Source: Hemibagrus wyckioides
Lineage: Eukaryota > Chordata > Actinopteri > Siluriformes > Bagridae
Assembly (NCBI RefSeq): GCF_019097595.1
Contig: NC_080712.1
Coordinates: 26,514,146 to 26,578,145, forward strand
Length of the DNA: 64,000 nt
Direction of reading: 5' to 3'
Part shown: one piece after another, positions 38,774 through 49,462 of the stretch
Position numbering within the stretch: the first letter of the stretch is position 1
Layout: each line of letters begins with the position of its first letter
Position numbers and translations under genes: made by a program
Notes under the pieces: generated by a model
Told to the model about the DNA's origin: nothing
The model's database searches: none
Seen by the model: only the letters and a program-made list of their open reading frames with translations

Positions 38774-40463
38774 AGATTAGATTAGATTAGATTAGATTAG
38801 ATTAGATTAGATTAGATTCAACTTTATTGTCACTGCACATGTGGGTACAAGGCAACGAAATACAGTTAGCATCTAACCAGAAGTGCATTTCACAGTGCAA
38901 ATAATTAGCATATATAATAAGTATATAACAATAAATAATTTGCATATATAAACAATATACAAAAATATATAAATAATTTGCATATATAACAGTATATAAA
39001 CAGTATACAGTGGGAGGTAAATGCAATGAGTAAATGCAATGAGTGCAAATGAGCAAATGACTGCAGTGGTGCAATAAAGAAGGTATTGTATACCATGATA
39101 ATAATTAAATATGTAAACAGTATACAGAGGAGTTATGTACAATGAGTGCAATGATTTAGATGTGTGCAATGAGGAACATATTGTATACTATGATAAATAA
39201 TTTGTATATGTAAACTGTACACATATGTAAACTGTACATAGAAAGGGTTATATACAGAAAAAGGTTATATACACTAATAATAATGTGTTCAGTCAATGTG
39301 TGTGTGATCGGGTGGAGGCAGAGTTCAGCAAAGAAACAGCTGTGGGGAAAAAGCTGTTCCTAAACCTGCTAGTCTTGGTCTGGAGGCTCCTGTAGCACCT
39401 CCCAGAAGGCATGAGGGCAAAGGCAGGGTGATAAAAGTCCTTTATGATTTTGAATGCTCTGCTGAGACGACACTTCCTGTAAATGTCCTCAATCTTAGGA
39501 AGTGGAACTCCTACGATGCGTTGTGCAGTTTTCACCACCCTCTGCAGCGCTTTCCGGGCTGACACAGTGCAGTTCCCATACCAGACAGTGATACAGCTGG
39601 TCAGGATGCTCTCGATGGTGCAACGGTAGAAGTTCATCAGGATGTCTGAAGAGAGATGGTTCTTCCTCAGAGCCCTCAGGAAGAAGAGGCGCTGGTGAGC
39701 CTTCTTGACCAGACTGGAGCTGTTGGTAGTCCAGGAGAGATCCTCGGAGATGTGGATACCCAGGAATTTGAAGCTAGTGACACAGTCCACCACCTCTCCA
39801 TTGAGATGAATAGGTGTGTGTGTGTGTCACCTTTCTCCTTCCTGAAGTCCACTATGAGCTCCTTGGTTTTCGCAGTGTTGAGCAGCAGGTTGTTGCCAGC
39901 GCACCACTCAGCTAGACGGTCCACCTCTTCTCTATAAGCTGACTCATCATTGTCTTTGATGAGTCCAATCACTGTGGTGTCATCTGCAAACTTGATAATT
40001 GTGTTGGAACTATGTACAGGCTTGCAGTCATAGGTGAAGAGAGAGTAGAGGAAGGGATTCAGCACACAGCCTTGTAGTACTCCGGTGCCAAGGATGAGGG
40101 TGGAAGAGCATTGGCGATCTATCCGAACATGCTGGGGCCTGTTGGTCAGAAAGTCCAGGAGCCAGTTGCAAAGTGATGCGTTGATGCCCAGGTCTCCAAG
40201 TTTGACTAACCTGGAAGGGATGACAGTGTTAAACGCTGAACTAAAGTCCAGGAAAAGCATTCTGGCATAGGTGTCTTTATTGTCCACGTGGGAGAGGACT
40301 GAGTGCAGCGCTGTGGAAACTGCGTCTTCCGTGCTTCTGTTCTGACTGTAAGCAAATTGATGAGGGTCAAGGGTGGCAGGAAGACAGGTTTTGAGGTGTG
40401 CCAGGACCAGCCGCTCAAAGCACTTAGTGATGTTAGAACACAAGTCTTTCTTATTCCGGGCGC
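38774..40463 (-). mobile_element. 5'-truncated LINE (Rex1/CR1/L2 superfamily) with (ATTAG)n 3' tail
   Basis: Minus-strand reverse transcriptase: [51 protein letters not shown] and the catalytic FADDT (conserved [YF]xDD). It continues after a frameshift near 39790 with [18 protein letters not shown] through FFPTAVSLLNS. The 3' end is cagtgacaataaagttgaat followed by about eight TAATC units (38774-38817). About 1.69 kb remains, so it is a 5'-truncated insertion. The hinge frame is broken by a (CA)n tract at 39816-39827. Confidence 0.9.
39293..40443 (-). pseudogene. LINE reverse transcriptase, frameshifted
   Basis: Two overlapping frames: 40443-39790 (fingers/palm with FADDT) and 39793-39293 (thumb and C-terminal region). 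The frame is lost around the CA repeat (HTHTHL). It lacks the endonuclease domain through 5' truncation, so it cannot be autonomous. Confidence 0.88.
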
Positions 40464-40820
40464 TTTAAAAAAAGGGTTTTGATTGATTTTCTCTTTCTTC
40501 TTAGCTGCAAAATGTCTTGATATTCTCTAACAGACAGCTCTCTGGTCTTCATGTTGTTTCATCCTTTTAATAACAAATGTAGCCTTCCCATGACTCTCAT
40601 CTATTAATTATTTAAACAATAGCTGGGCAAAAATAAACACCTGGCAATCACTAAATGGGTGGATTCATTCAAAATTTGCTATGTTCAACACATCCAGATG
40701 TAAATTTCTGATCTCCAACCCAAACATCTGTGATGTATAACAAAAATGAAAGTGTTGGCCTTGATGTTCCAGTACATTCAGAGGGGACTGTATATAACGT
40801 TTGGGTTTCCTACTTGATCT

Positions 40821-41340
40821 ACACCAATCAGGCATAACTTTATGACCACTTGCCTAATATTGTGTTAGTCCCCCTTTTGCTGCAACAGCCCTGACCCATT
40901 GAGGCATGGACTCCACTAGATCCCTGAAGGTGTGCTGTGGTATCTGGCACCAAGATGTTAGCAGCAGATCCTTTAAGTCTTGTAAGTTGCGAAGTAGGGT
41001 CTCCATGGGTAAGCATCCAAAGAATACTTACAGGTCTTAAAGGACTTAAAGGATATTTTTGACAGATAGTGACCAATGCAGACTGGGAACACCCCACAAG
41101 AGCTGCAGTTTTGGAGATGCTCTGATCCAGTTGTCTAGCCTTCACAATGTAGCCCTTGTCAAACTCACTTAAATCCTTACACTTGACCATTTTCTCTGCT
41201 CCTAACACATTAAATTTGAGGACAAAATGTTCACTTGCTGCCTAATATATCCCTCCCACTAACAGGTGCCATGATGAGGAGATAATCAGTGTTATTCACA
41301 TCTTCTGTCACTGCTCAGAATGTTATGCCTGATCGGTGTA
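40821..41340 (-). mobile_element. Internally deleted Tc1-like element (family B)
   Basis: Matched ends tacaccaatcaggcataac and ttatgcctgatcggtgta. Minus-strand transposase remnant: [20 protein letters not shown] and [13 protein letters not shown] (41170-41040). Length about 520 bases. Confidence 0.88.
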
Positions 41341-42780
41341 TACTGGTGTGTACAATCTTATCTGCAAAAAGCCATTGGTATGGATGCAGGTTTTCATTTA
41401 AGCAATCAAGAAAGATTCACACCTGATTCTACGTCTTCTTTTTAGTTGGAATGAAAACATGCCCCAGCCCTTACTGTATAAGACAGGACACACATGATCT
41501 ATACAATAAGTTGCCATTTATTTATCTAACATTACTTTACTTTACTAGCTCTATTTTCTTTCTCTTTTCTCTCCTCATGCTGAGAACGTCCTTATAATAT
41601 GAAGACTTTCTCTAAATAATATAACACATGTTTAAAGATTTAAAAAGAGGGGAAATTCTTAAATGTGAGGTAATTTGTTAGAAAGTTGAACTAAATAGAA
41701 AGATATTTATCATTTAAATCATTTACAGGATGGCTTTAATTATAATGTTCTAATAGCTTCTACAGAAAAATGGTCTAGGCGTGGCTTATGTAGGTTATAC
41801 AAACATCATGTGTCATTACAGGGACTCATCAAAGGCATTCATATCATGACTAAAGCTCAGTGAAGATGACCTGATGGTAATGCTAACTATGAAGACGTGG
41901 AGAAAAGCTGCTTAACTGGATCTTCAGGCTGGTGTGTTCAAATATTCAGACATTAAATTTATCTTTCTGAAGTTTTGGATACCAAAGTTATTAGATTTTC
42001 TTAATAGAGCTCTTGGGCCAGAGGTCTAGATCAGCAGGTTTAAAATAAGCCCAATAATTCTCAGAATATGATTCAGATCCACTGAATTGAAGCCTATGAC
42101 TTGAACAGAATAACTTACTGGAATAATATTCCGAACTGGACCTAATAGAATGTACTTTGAATGTATTGTCCCCAGAAGGACCACTTCCAGTTTGGAACTT
42201 GCTTTCTCCAAAAAAAAAAAAAACCTTGTTAATAGGCTTTAAAACTACTGAATCATATACATTTGATTCTAAATGTTTACATGCACCTTGGTATGAAATA
42301 TTGTCTTGGTGTTGCACAATGCACGTTTCATGTCCCCTTAGATTTTTCCATTTTAGATCCACTAGATCAGTCATCTGTCTCTTTAAAAAGATTCCAGACA
42401 TTGACATGACAAGGTTTAGAAACTTCTGATTGAAGAGCTGTTAACTGGGACTGTATCTGTCACCTGTGGATTGTCATGCTTCATCGTGTGACAGCTGCAG
42501 TTGAAGGTAAAGCTTTTATTAAAGACTGCAAATAGCAAACAGATCCAAAAACATACTACTGCTTAATCATAGTCCAAAACAAGAAGAAGGTCAGGTGATT
42601 TACAGACAAGATATTGAAGCAAAGAAAAAAAAAAATCACAGATCAAACACCACAGGTAAGACAGTTTGGAACATCAGATGTAGAATAGAGTTGTTTATAG
42701 GGTGTGTGGATTATGAAGAAATGTGATGTGATGTGAAATCAGGTGAACTTCTCAGTATGTTGGCTGCATGTTGTAGTTTG
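41341..42780. other. Intergenic DNA, nothing recognised
   Basis: The 138-codon minus frame at 42407-41991 has no recognisable domain and is interrupted by a K/F homopolymer region. I treat it as chance. Confidence 0.45.
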
Positions 42781-43285
42781 TTTTTTTTGGCCATAATGAA
42801 CAGTGATAGGTATGCAGGAAAGGGATGCAGCTTTTAATAATCCCACACTATCCCAACTGTGAAGCATGTGGGCAGCATGTAATGTGGGTGTTATCCAGCA
42901 CTTCTAAAAATAGGTGACAGTAGATTATCGTATAGACATACTAAAGCAACATCTCAAGATGTTCTGAAGTCAGCCAGAAAGTTAAAACATTGTTGCAACT
43001 GGGTCATTCAGCAGGAGAATGATCATAAGCATCCTTCTAAAGTTGTAATAAAATAGCTTACAATGTCAAAGTACCAGAATGGCTATCACAGAATGTTAAT
43101 CTGAATTCCACAGAATATTTGTAGCCCATGTTTGAGGCTCACAAACCTGACTGAATTACACCAGTTCTGTGAGGAGGAATGAGTAAAAAGTATTTTAAGA
43201 ATCTTGTAGAAGGCATATCCAAGTGTTTGATTCAATTGAAGCCATTTAAAAGCAATACCAACTAATACCAAAGACTAAGGTGGTT
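42781..43285 (+). mobile_element. Tc1-like transposon fossil
   Basis: Plus-strand phrases correspond to the catalytic half of a Tc1 transposase in several frames: gcaggagaatgatcataagc (QENDHKH, the QQDNDPKH block) and aatattcaaaa-type downstream sequence. Strongly decayed. Confidence 0.55.
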
Positions 43286-43359
43286 TAATCAAATCATTGG
43301 GCTTTGTTTATCAAGCTGGATATAAAGAGATTTATTAATAAATCATTTGTACGCACATT

Positions 43360-44770
43360 TACGGGTGAAATAAGTATTGACCACGTCGACATTTTTCTCA
43401 GTAAATATATTTCTGAATGCATTATTAGCATGAAATTTTCACCAGATGTTGATAACCCATGCAATCCACACATGCAAAGAAATCAAACCACAGATGTCCA
43501 TAAATTAAGATATGTGTAATAATGTGAAATGACACAGGGAAAACGTATTGAACATGCTTTAATTAATACTTTGTACAAAAGCCTTTGTTGGTAATGACAG
43601 CTTCAAGAAGCCACCGGTATGGCCTATATTTTGGCCCATTCTTCAAACAATCTTCAAGAAGGTTCTGTGGGGCTCTTATATGAACTCTGATCTTTGGTTC
43701 TTTCCATAGATTTTCAATTGGATTCCAGTCAGGTGATTGGCTGGGCCATTCTAGCAGCTTTATCTTCTTTCTCTAAAACCACTTGAGATTTTCCTTGGCT
43801 GTGTGTTTGGTATCATTGTCTTGCTAAAATGTCCACCCTCTTTTCATCTTCATCATCCTGGTAGATGGCAGCAGATTTTTTTTATTTGCTCTATTTATAT
43901 GTCTCGGTACATTTTTCCATTCATCCTTCCTTCAATTATATAAAGTTTGCCAGTACCGTATGCTGAAAAACAGCCTCACACCATGATGTTCCCACCACCA
44001 AACTTCACTGCTGGTATGGTGTTTCTGGGCTGATGTGCAGTGCCATTTATTCGCCAAACATGGTGTGTATCATGGAATCCAGAGAGTTCAATTTTGGTCT
44101 CCCCTGACCAGATTATATTCTGACAGTATTTCACAGGCTTGTCCAATTGTTGTGCAGCAAACTTTGAATGAGCTTCAACAGGCTTTTTCTTCAGCAATAG
44201 AGTCTTGCATGGTGAGCATGAATACAGGACACGGCGGTTGAGTGCATTACTTACTTTGAAACTTTCAAGTGTTTCTGAAGCTCTCCAAAAGTGGTCCTTG
44301 TGCACAACTCTTCTGATAATTCTTTTCACTCCTCTGTCAGAAATTTTGCGAGGAGCACCTGGGTGTGGCCAGTTTATGGTGAAATAATGTTCTTTCCACT
44401 TCAGAATTATGGCCCCAACAGTGCTCACTGGAACATTCAGAAGTTTTGAAATCCTTCTATAACCGATGTCATCAGTATGTTTTGCAACAATAAGGTTGCG
44501 AAAGTCTTGAGAAAGCTCTTTGCTTTTATCCATCATGAAATGATTCTTGTGTGACACCTTGGTAATGAGAAACCTTTTTCTGCCATCACTTGGGACTGAA
44601 CCAGTTGATATTAATTTGCACTGACAAATTAATTACTGAGTGATTTCAGCTGAAGTCTTGGCCTTTCATGCCTTTTTGCACCTCCCTTTCTTCATGTGTT
44701 CAATAATTTTTCCCTGTCATTTCACATGCCGGGAATTTTACAATTCATTTGCATTCATCTACATATGCAC
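43360..44770 (-). mobile_element. Tc1-like transposon (family G), inactive
   Basis: The left end reads gggtgaaataagtattgacc, with a subterminal aatgtgaaatgacacaggga (43521) that is inverted on the right as tccctgtcatttcacat (44711-44727). The minus-strand transposase is interrupted. The right boundary is uncertain because it is diverged. Confidence 0.8.
43976..44557 (-). pseudogene. Tc1-like transposase fragment (family G)
   Basis: N-terminal HTH (KELSQDFRNLIVAKH, RRISKLLNVPVSTVGAII), linker HPGAPRKISDRG, and the start of the catalytic domain (IIWSGETKIELSG, where the usual WSDETK aspartate is Gly). It reaches VKFGGGNIMV and stops, so the second catalytic aspartate and the final acidic residue are lost. 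Confidence 0.85.
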
Positions 44771-45060
44771 ACGAGTAAGAATAAAATCAGTTTCCAAATG
44801 TTTTGTAAATGCAACATTGAGACATTTACTAAAAGATTGATGTGAGGCTCACTGTCCACAATTCATACATCATGTAACATGGTAGATCCAGGTTATAACA
44901 ATTGCCACTAAACTCAGAGTAACACCAACCAAAATACAATAATAATAACAGTTCGGAATAACAGCTCAGAATGTATATGTGTAGATTTGCTGACATCAAG
45001 GCTGATTTATATATATACATTTGTGACAAAAAAACAAGAATAACTTACAAAGGAAAAGTT
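44771..45060. other. Intergenic DNA, nothing recognised
   Basis: Short AT-rich spacer between two repeats. Confidence 0.4.
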
Positions 45061-45481
45061 TAAAATTTGGGGAAGGATGCCCCCCGGTGTTGCAGTGGTG
45101 AATTTCCCATGACTGTTTCATCTCTAACCCTGTACTGCTGTTCAAATTGGTGCAAGAGAGCAAAACAACTTTTTGATCATTTTTGATCAATCATTCCATT
45201 CATCCTTTTATTTTATGAACCACTTACCCTACACACAGACTTGCAGGGAGCCTTGAGCCAACCCTAAGGAACTCAGGGCACAAGGAATTGGACAACCTAG
45301 ACATGTTCCCAATCCATCGCAAGGGACAATTGTACACACACTTTAATTTAGAAATGCCAATCAGTCTACACCATATGTCCTTATATAGAAACCAGAGTAT
45401 CTGAAGGAAACCCCTAGAGAACAGATATAACATGCACACAGGGTGGGTTTGGGAATCAAACTGCCATCCCCCAAACCAGTT
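45061..45481 (-). repeat. SINE-like repeat, antisense
   Basis: ttcatccttttattttatga and ccttgagccaaccctaagga, then gaaggaaacccctagagaac, correspond inversely to the 12275-12510 type of repeat. Confidence 0.5.
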
Positions 45482-46378
45482 GTACAAATCAGCCATAACA
45501 TTACAACCACCCGACTAATATTATGTAGGTCCCCCTTGTGACATGAAAACAACGCTGACCCATCAAGGCATGGACTCCACAAGAGGTGTGCTGTAGTATC
45601 TGGCAACAAAACGTTAGCAGCAAATCTTTTAATTTTGGTAAGTTGTGAAGTAGGGACTCCATCGATCAGACTTGTATGTTCAGCACATCCTACAGAATAG
45701 GATATTTAGAGGCCAGGTCAACACCTTGAACTCTTTCTCATGTTTCTGTAACCATTCTTGAACAATTTTTGCAGCGTCAGCAGAGACCAGTGATATTACT
45801 GAATACTGTTCTCATGAAGGAGTGTATTTAGTCTGCAACAATGTTTAGGTTAGTGAAGTTATTACCTGCATGAATGCTGGGACCCAAGGTTTCCCAGCAG
45901 AACATTACCCAGAGCATCACAGTGCCTCCGCTGGTTTGCCTTCTTCCCATAATGCATCCTGGTGCCATTGCTTCCCCAGGTATCTGACTCACATGTACCT
46001 GGCCAAACACATGACATAAAAAAAAGGATGGTTCATCAAACCTAGCCACCTTCTTCTAGTGCTCTAGTTCCAGATCCAGTTCTAATGGCCAGCACATTTG
46101 CAAGGTGGTGGACACTAAACTACAAAGCCCTATATGTAGCAAGCTACAATGCACTGTATGTTCTGACATCTTAGCCAGCATTAACATTTACAGCAATTTG
46201 TGCTACAGCAGCTTTTCTGTGGGATCAGACCAGACCGGCTAGACTTTGCGTCACAAATGCATCAATGATCCTGTCACTGGTTCACCAGTTGTCCTTCCAT
46301 GGGTCACTAGTACTAACCATGGCATGTTTTGGAGATGCTCTGATATCTAACCATCACAATATGGCCTTTGTCAAAGTA
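45482..46378 (-). mobile_element. Tc1-like element (family B), decayed
   Basis: Begins tacaaatcagccataacatt. Contains antisense transposase sequence, such as the Phe/Ser-rich block near 46040-45830 reading MARFDEPSFFL, and ends near a diverged DNA-binding region (gtttt­ggagatgctctgata). Longer than the deletion derivatives, but the frame is broken. Confidence 0.7.
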
Positions 46379-46750
46379 TAAACTATAAAAACTGTTACAG
46401 TTATTAACTGTTAGAGGGGTAACATTACAGGACAGTTTGTCATTCTTTTCAATATACAGTACAAAGGGCATGATTATAGTTTTGTATCATTAATGAAAAT
46501 ATTGAACTGTTTTGAAGCTACAGTATGATACCAAACAAAGAAAGGAATCATACAGATCACACATTAAATGAATTATGGCAATGGAGGTAAAAATGAGAGT
46601 GGTAGTTCTGCTGTTGTATGTTAGTGTCATGTCTTTCTAATGTTAATAACTTTTATAGGTTTTGTGCACAGAACTTGCAGGCTAACACATACAGCTAAAA
46701 AAGGTTGGGCATGATTCAGCCTTACACACAACCACATACACACATACATA
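46379..46750. other. Intergenic spacer, nothing recognised
   Basis: No gene or repeat end apart from a short CA-rich tract at the right edge. Confidence 0.4.
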
Positions 46751-47956
46751 CACTATATTGCCAAAAGTATTCGCTCACCTGCCTTGACTCGCATATGAAC
46801 TTAAGTGACATCCCATTCCTAATCCATAGGGTTCAATATGACGTCGGTCCACCCTTTACAGCTATAACAGCTTCAACTCTTCTGGGAAGGCTGTCCACAA
46901 GGTTTAGGAGTGTGTTTATGGGAATTTTTGACCATTCTTCCAGAAGCGCATTTGTGAGGTCACACACTGATGTTGGACGAGAAGGCCTGGCTCTCAGTCT
47001 CCGCTCTAATTCATCCCAAAGGTGTTCTATCGGGTTGAGGTCAGGACTCTGTGCAGGCCAGTCAAGTTCATCCACACCAGACTCTGTCATCCATGTCTTT
47101 ATGGACCTTGCTTTGGTCACTGGTGCACAGTCATGTTGGAAGAGGAAGGGGCCAGCTCCAAACTGTTCCCACAAAGTTGGGAGCATCGAATTGTCCAAAA
47201 TGTCTTGGTATGCTGAAGCATTCAGAGTTCCTTTCACTGGAACTAAGGGGCCAAGCCCAGCTCCTGAAAAACAACCCCACACCATAATCCCCCCTCCACC
47301 AAACTTTACACTTGGCACAATGCAGTCAGACAAGTACCGTTCTCCTGGCAACCGCCAAACCCAGACTCGTCCATCAGATTGCCAGATGGAGAAGCGCGAT
47401 TCGTCACTCCAGAGAACGCATCTCCACTGCTCTAGAGTCCAGTGGCGGCGTGCTTTACACCACTGCATCCGACGCTTTGCATTGCACTTGGTGATGTATG
47501 GCTTGGATGCAGCTACTGTTCTTGAGCTAATCTGAAGGCCACATGAAGTTTGGAGGTCTGTAGCGATTGACTCTGCAGAAAGTTGGCGACCTCTTCGCAC
47601 TATGCGCCTCAGCATCCGCTGACCCCGCTCCGTCAGTTTACGTGGCCTACCACTTCGTGGCTGAGTTGCTGTCGTTCCCAAACACTTCCACGTTCTTATA
47701 ATACAGCTGACAGTTGACTGTGGAATATTTAGGAGCGAGGAAATTTCACGACTGGATTTGTTGCACAGGTGGCATCCTATCACAGTTCCACGCTGGAATT
47801 CACTGAGCTCCTGAGAGCGACCCATTCTTTCACAAATGTTTGTAAAAACAGTCTGCATGCCTAGGTGCTTGATTTTATACACCTGTGGCCATGGAAGTGA
47901 TTGGAACACCTGATTCTGATTATTTGGATGGGTGAGCGAATACTTTTGGCAATATA

Positions 47957-47959
<3 letters not shown>
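46751..47959 (-). mobile_element. Near-complete Tc1-like transposon (family E)
   Basis: Ends cactatattgccaaaagtat (46751) and atacttttggcaatatagtg (to 47959) are perfect inverses over 20 bases. Length about 1.2 kb, with an open transposase frame between. TA precedes the left end; the right flank is a TA/GT microsatellite. It is the best-preserved transposon in the window. Confidence 0.93.
46833..47825 (-). CDS. Tc1-like transposase, open frame, 330 codons
   Basis: DDE/D transposase for cut-and-paste movement at TA sites. The start is taken at the ATG at 47825 ([17 protein letters not shown]), the usual family start, although the frame is open further upstream through the TA repeat. In order: paired-like HTH DNA-binding region ([20 protein letters not shown]), GRP-type linker ([12 protein letters not shown]), second HTH, and catalytic residues in [15 protein letters not shown] and [13 protein letters not shown] (D, D and the third acidic position). 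One sign of damage: after ISSRTV the sequence goes directly to AASKPYITK, where family members normally carry about 13 further residues, suggesting an in-frame 39-base deletion inside the DNA-binding/catalytic junction. Activity is therefore doubtful. Confidence 0.85.
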   Translation of the reverse strand: MGRSQELSEFQRGTVIGCHLCNKSSREISSLLNIPQSTVSCIIRTWKCLGTTATQPRSGRPRKLTERGQRMLRRIVRRGRQLSAESIATDLQTSCGLQISSRTVAASKPYITKCNAKRRMQWCKARRHWTLEQWRCVLWSDESRFSIWQSDGRVWVWRLPGERYLSDCIVPSVKFGGGGIMVWGCFSGAGLGPLVPVKGTLNASAYQDILDNSMLPTLWEQFGAGPFLFQHDCAPVTKARSIKTWMTESGVDELDWPAQSPDLNPIEHLWDELERRLRARPSRPTSVCDLTNALLEEWSKIPINTLLNLVDSLPRRVEAVIAVKGGPTSY

Positions 47960-48039
<80 letters not shown>

Positions 48040-48056
48040 CAGTATATATGTATATG
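47960..48056. repeat. (TA)n microsatellite joining two Tc1 elements
   Basis: About 35 TA units plus CA/TG edges lie exactly between the right end of the family E element and the broken edge of a family A element. Confidence 0.95.
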
Positions 48057-48955
48057 TAGCAGCCGTTCCCTAATGATGCGACCTCGATGAGCTGGAGCAT
48101 TGTCATACATGAAGATGAAATTAGGCCTGTATTGTTCATGCAGGGGCACAATGACTAGATTAATGATGTTATTCAGGTAGTATTGGCTTGTCACTGTACC
48201 ATTCACAAGATGTAGGGCAGTTCTGTATTGAGTAGACACACCTGCCCAGACTGTAACACCACCACAACAGTGGCTGATGCATAGAGCTCTCCTTGACATC
48301 TCCAACATCGTTGGCGGCCATCATTTGTGCTCAACGTGAATCAACTTTCATCAGAGAACAGAGGCCTGGTGGTGTGGTCAGGTACCCTTGCAGACCCCTG
48401 TGTCTAGCACGCAGACCATGCTGATGTAAACGGTTTTGAATGGTCTGACGTGACACTTGGGTGCCTCTCACCTCCCTTAAATCTGCCTGGAGTTGAGTGG
48501 CATTCATCATCCGGTTCCGCAGGGCACTGTTCACAACGACGCAGTCATCAACGTGGGATGTGGCCAAAGGACGTCCACTTCTATGCCTTTCTGTGACTCT
48601 TCCAGTCTCTCTGTATCTCGGTCGCAACCTGCTGATGACACTCCTAGCTCAGTGGCCACTTCCCTCTGAGAACATCCTGTTTGAAGCCTCGCAATGATGA
48701 GGTTGTTGATCAATTGTTAGGTGTCTTGGTCTCATGTCAAAATGTGAACAGCATGATGAAGAGGACTGTTTAAATACCAATTCTAATTGAACCAGAACAT
48801 TTATTGGTCAATTCATGGATCAAACACCAGTTGTGAATTTTGCCATTAAGCACCTTGTTAGAGAACAGTAAGTTAAGTTCAAGGTTATAGTGCATTTTAG
48901 GTGCATCCTGAAATTTCACCCAAAAGCCAAATATCCTTAACTTTTTGTGAGTAAT
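48057..48955 (-). mobile_element. Truncated Tc1-like transposon (family A)
   Basis: Same family as 2291-3703 (shared catagagctctcc, gtgccctgcagaa-type and end gccaaatatccttaactttt). The transposase C-terminal half and left inverted repeat are missing at the microsatellite. N-terminal remnant reads CSQREVATELGV, ERHRSGRPLATSH and NRLHQHGLRARH. Broken frames. Confidence 0.88.
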
Positions 48956-49140
48956 TTATAATTATATTATATTAATATATATAATATATATAATATATAT
49001 AAAAATAAATAAATATATATAGTAAAAATAGATAGCCAATTAACATTACTCTTAAGGCCAATTGTATGTATGAGATCAGATTCACTGGTTTCTCCACCAA
49101 TAACAAGGCAACAAAAGTTGTTTCTCTTTTTTAAAAAAAT
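48956..49140. other. AT-rich spacer downstream of FBXO5
   Basis: An AT-rich tract (48956-49022) and unique-looking sequence that includes the likely FBXO5 3' end. Confidence 0.5.
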
Positions 49141-49142
49141 AC

Positions 49143-49150
49143 TCTTTATT
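49143..49150 (-). terminator. fbxo5: Candidate FBXO5 polyadenylation signal
   Basis: On the minus strand AATAAA (complement of TTTATT near 49145-49150) lies about 310 bases downstream of the FBXO5 stop. Other AT-rich candidates exist, so the site is tentative. Confidence 0.4.
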
Positions 49151-49462
49151 TGGCCATGTAAATATTTACAATTTTTAACAAGGCACACAAATATTCATTT
49201 GATTAATACATTTAACAATTATAAAAACCAATAAAAATTTCTAATGTATCAGTGGAGAAGGCTGTTTGGTCCTCTCCCTTCTCTTTTTTTGGCATTCAGT
49301 ACTTTATATACATGTGCTAGGACCACAGACACAGTGACCTACATCGCTTAACATAAAGGAACGTGAAAAACAAAAATTTCACATCATAAAAGATTTTTTT
49401 TTTTTTGAAATAAAAGATTTCTTTTTAAAAGGTGCAAATTGTGTTTCCTGAGTAACTGGAGC

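Larger units (their letters stand above)
37831..40797. mobile_element. DNA transposon with long terminal inverted repeats, split by a LINE
   Basis: The left terminal repeat (gtattggaacagcaagacct, ctatacactggaggcatctg, ggtttgagatca) is matched inversely at the right end (gtactggaacatcaaggcc, ttatacatcacagatgtttg, ggttggagatca on the minus strand) for roughly 130-150 bases. Without the LINE the element would be about 1.3 kb. No transposase is visible. Related single ends lie at 8185 and 22370. Confidence 0.75.

Noticed and set aside
41991..42407. 138-codon minus-strand frame
   Set aside because: Crosses a poly-A/T tract, lacks any recognisable motif and has no supporting splice or promoter signals.
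46705..47535. 276-codon plus-strand frame
   Set aside because: Antisense shadow of the Tc1 transposase; no domain of its own.
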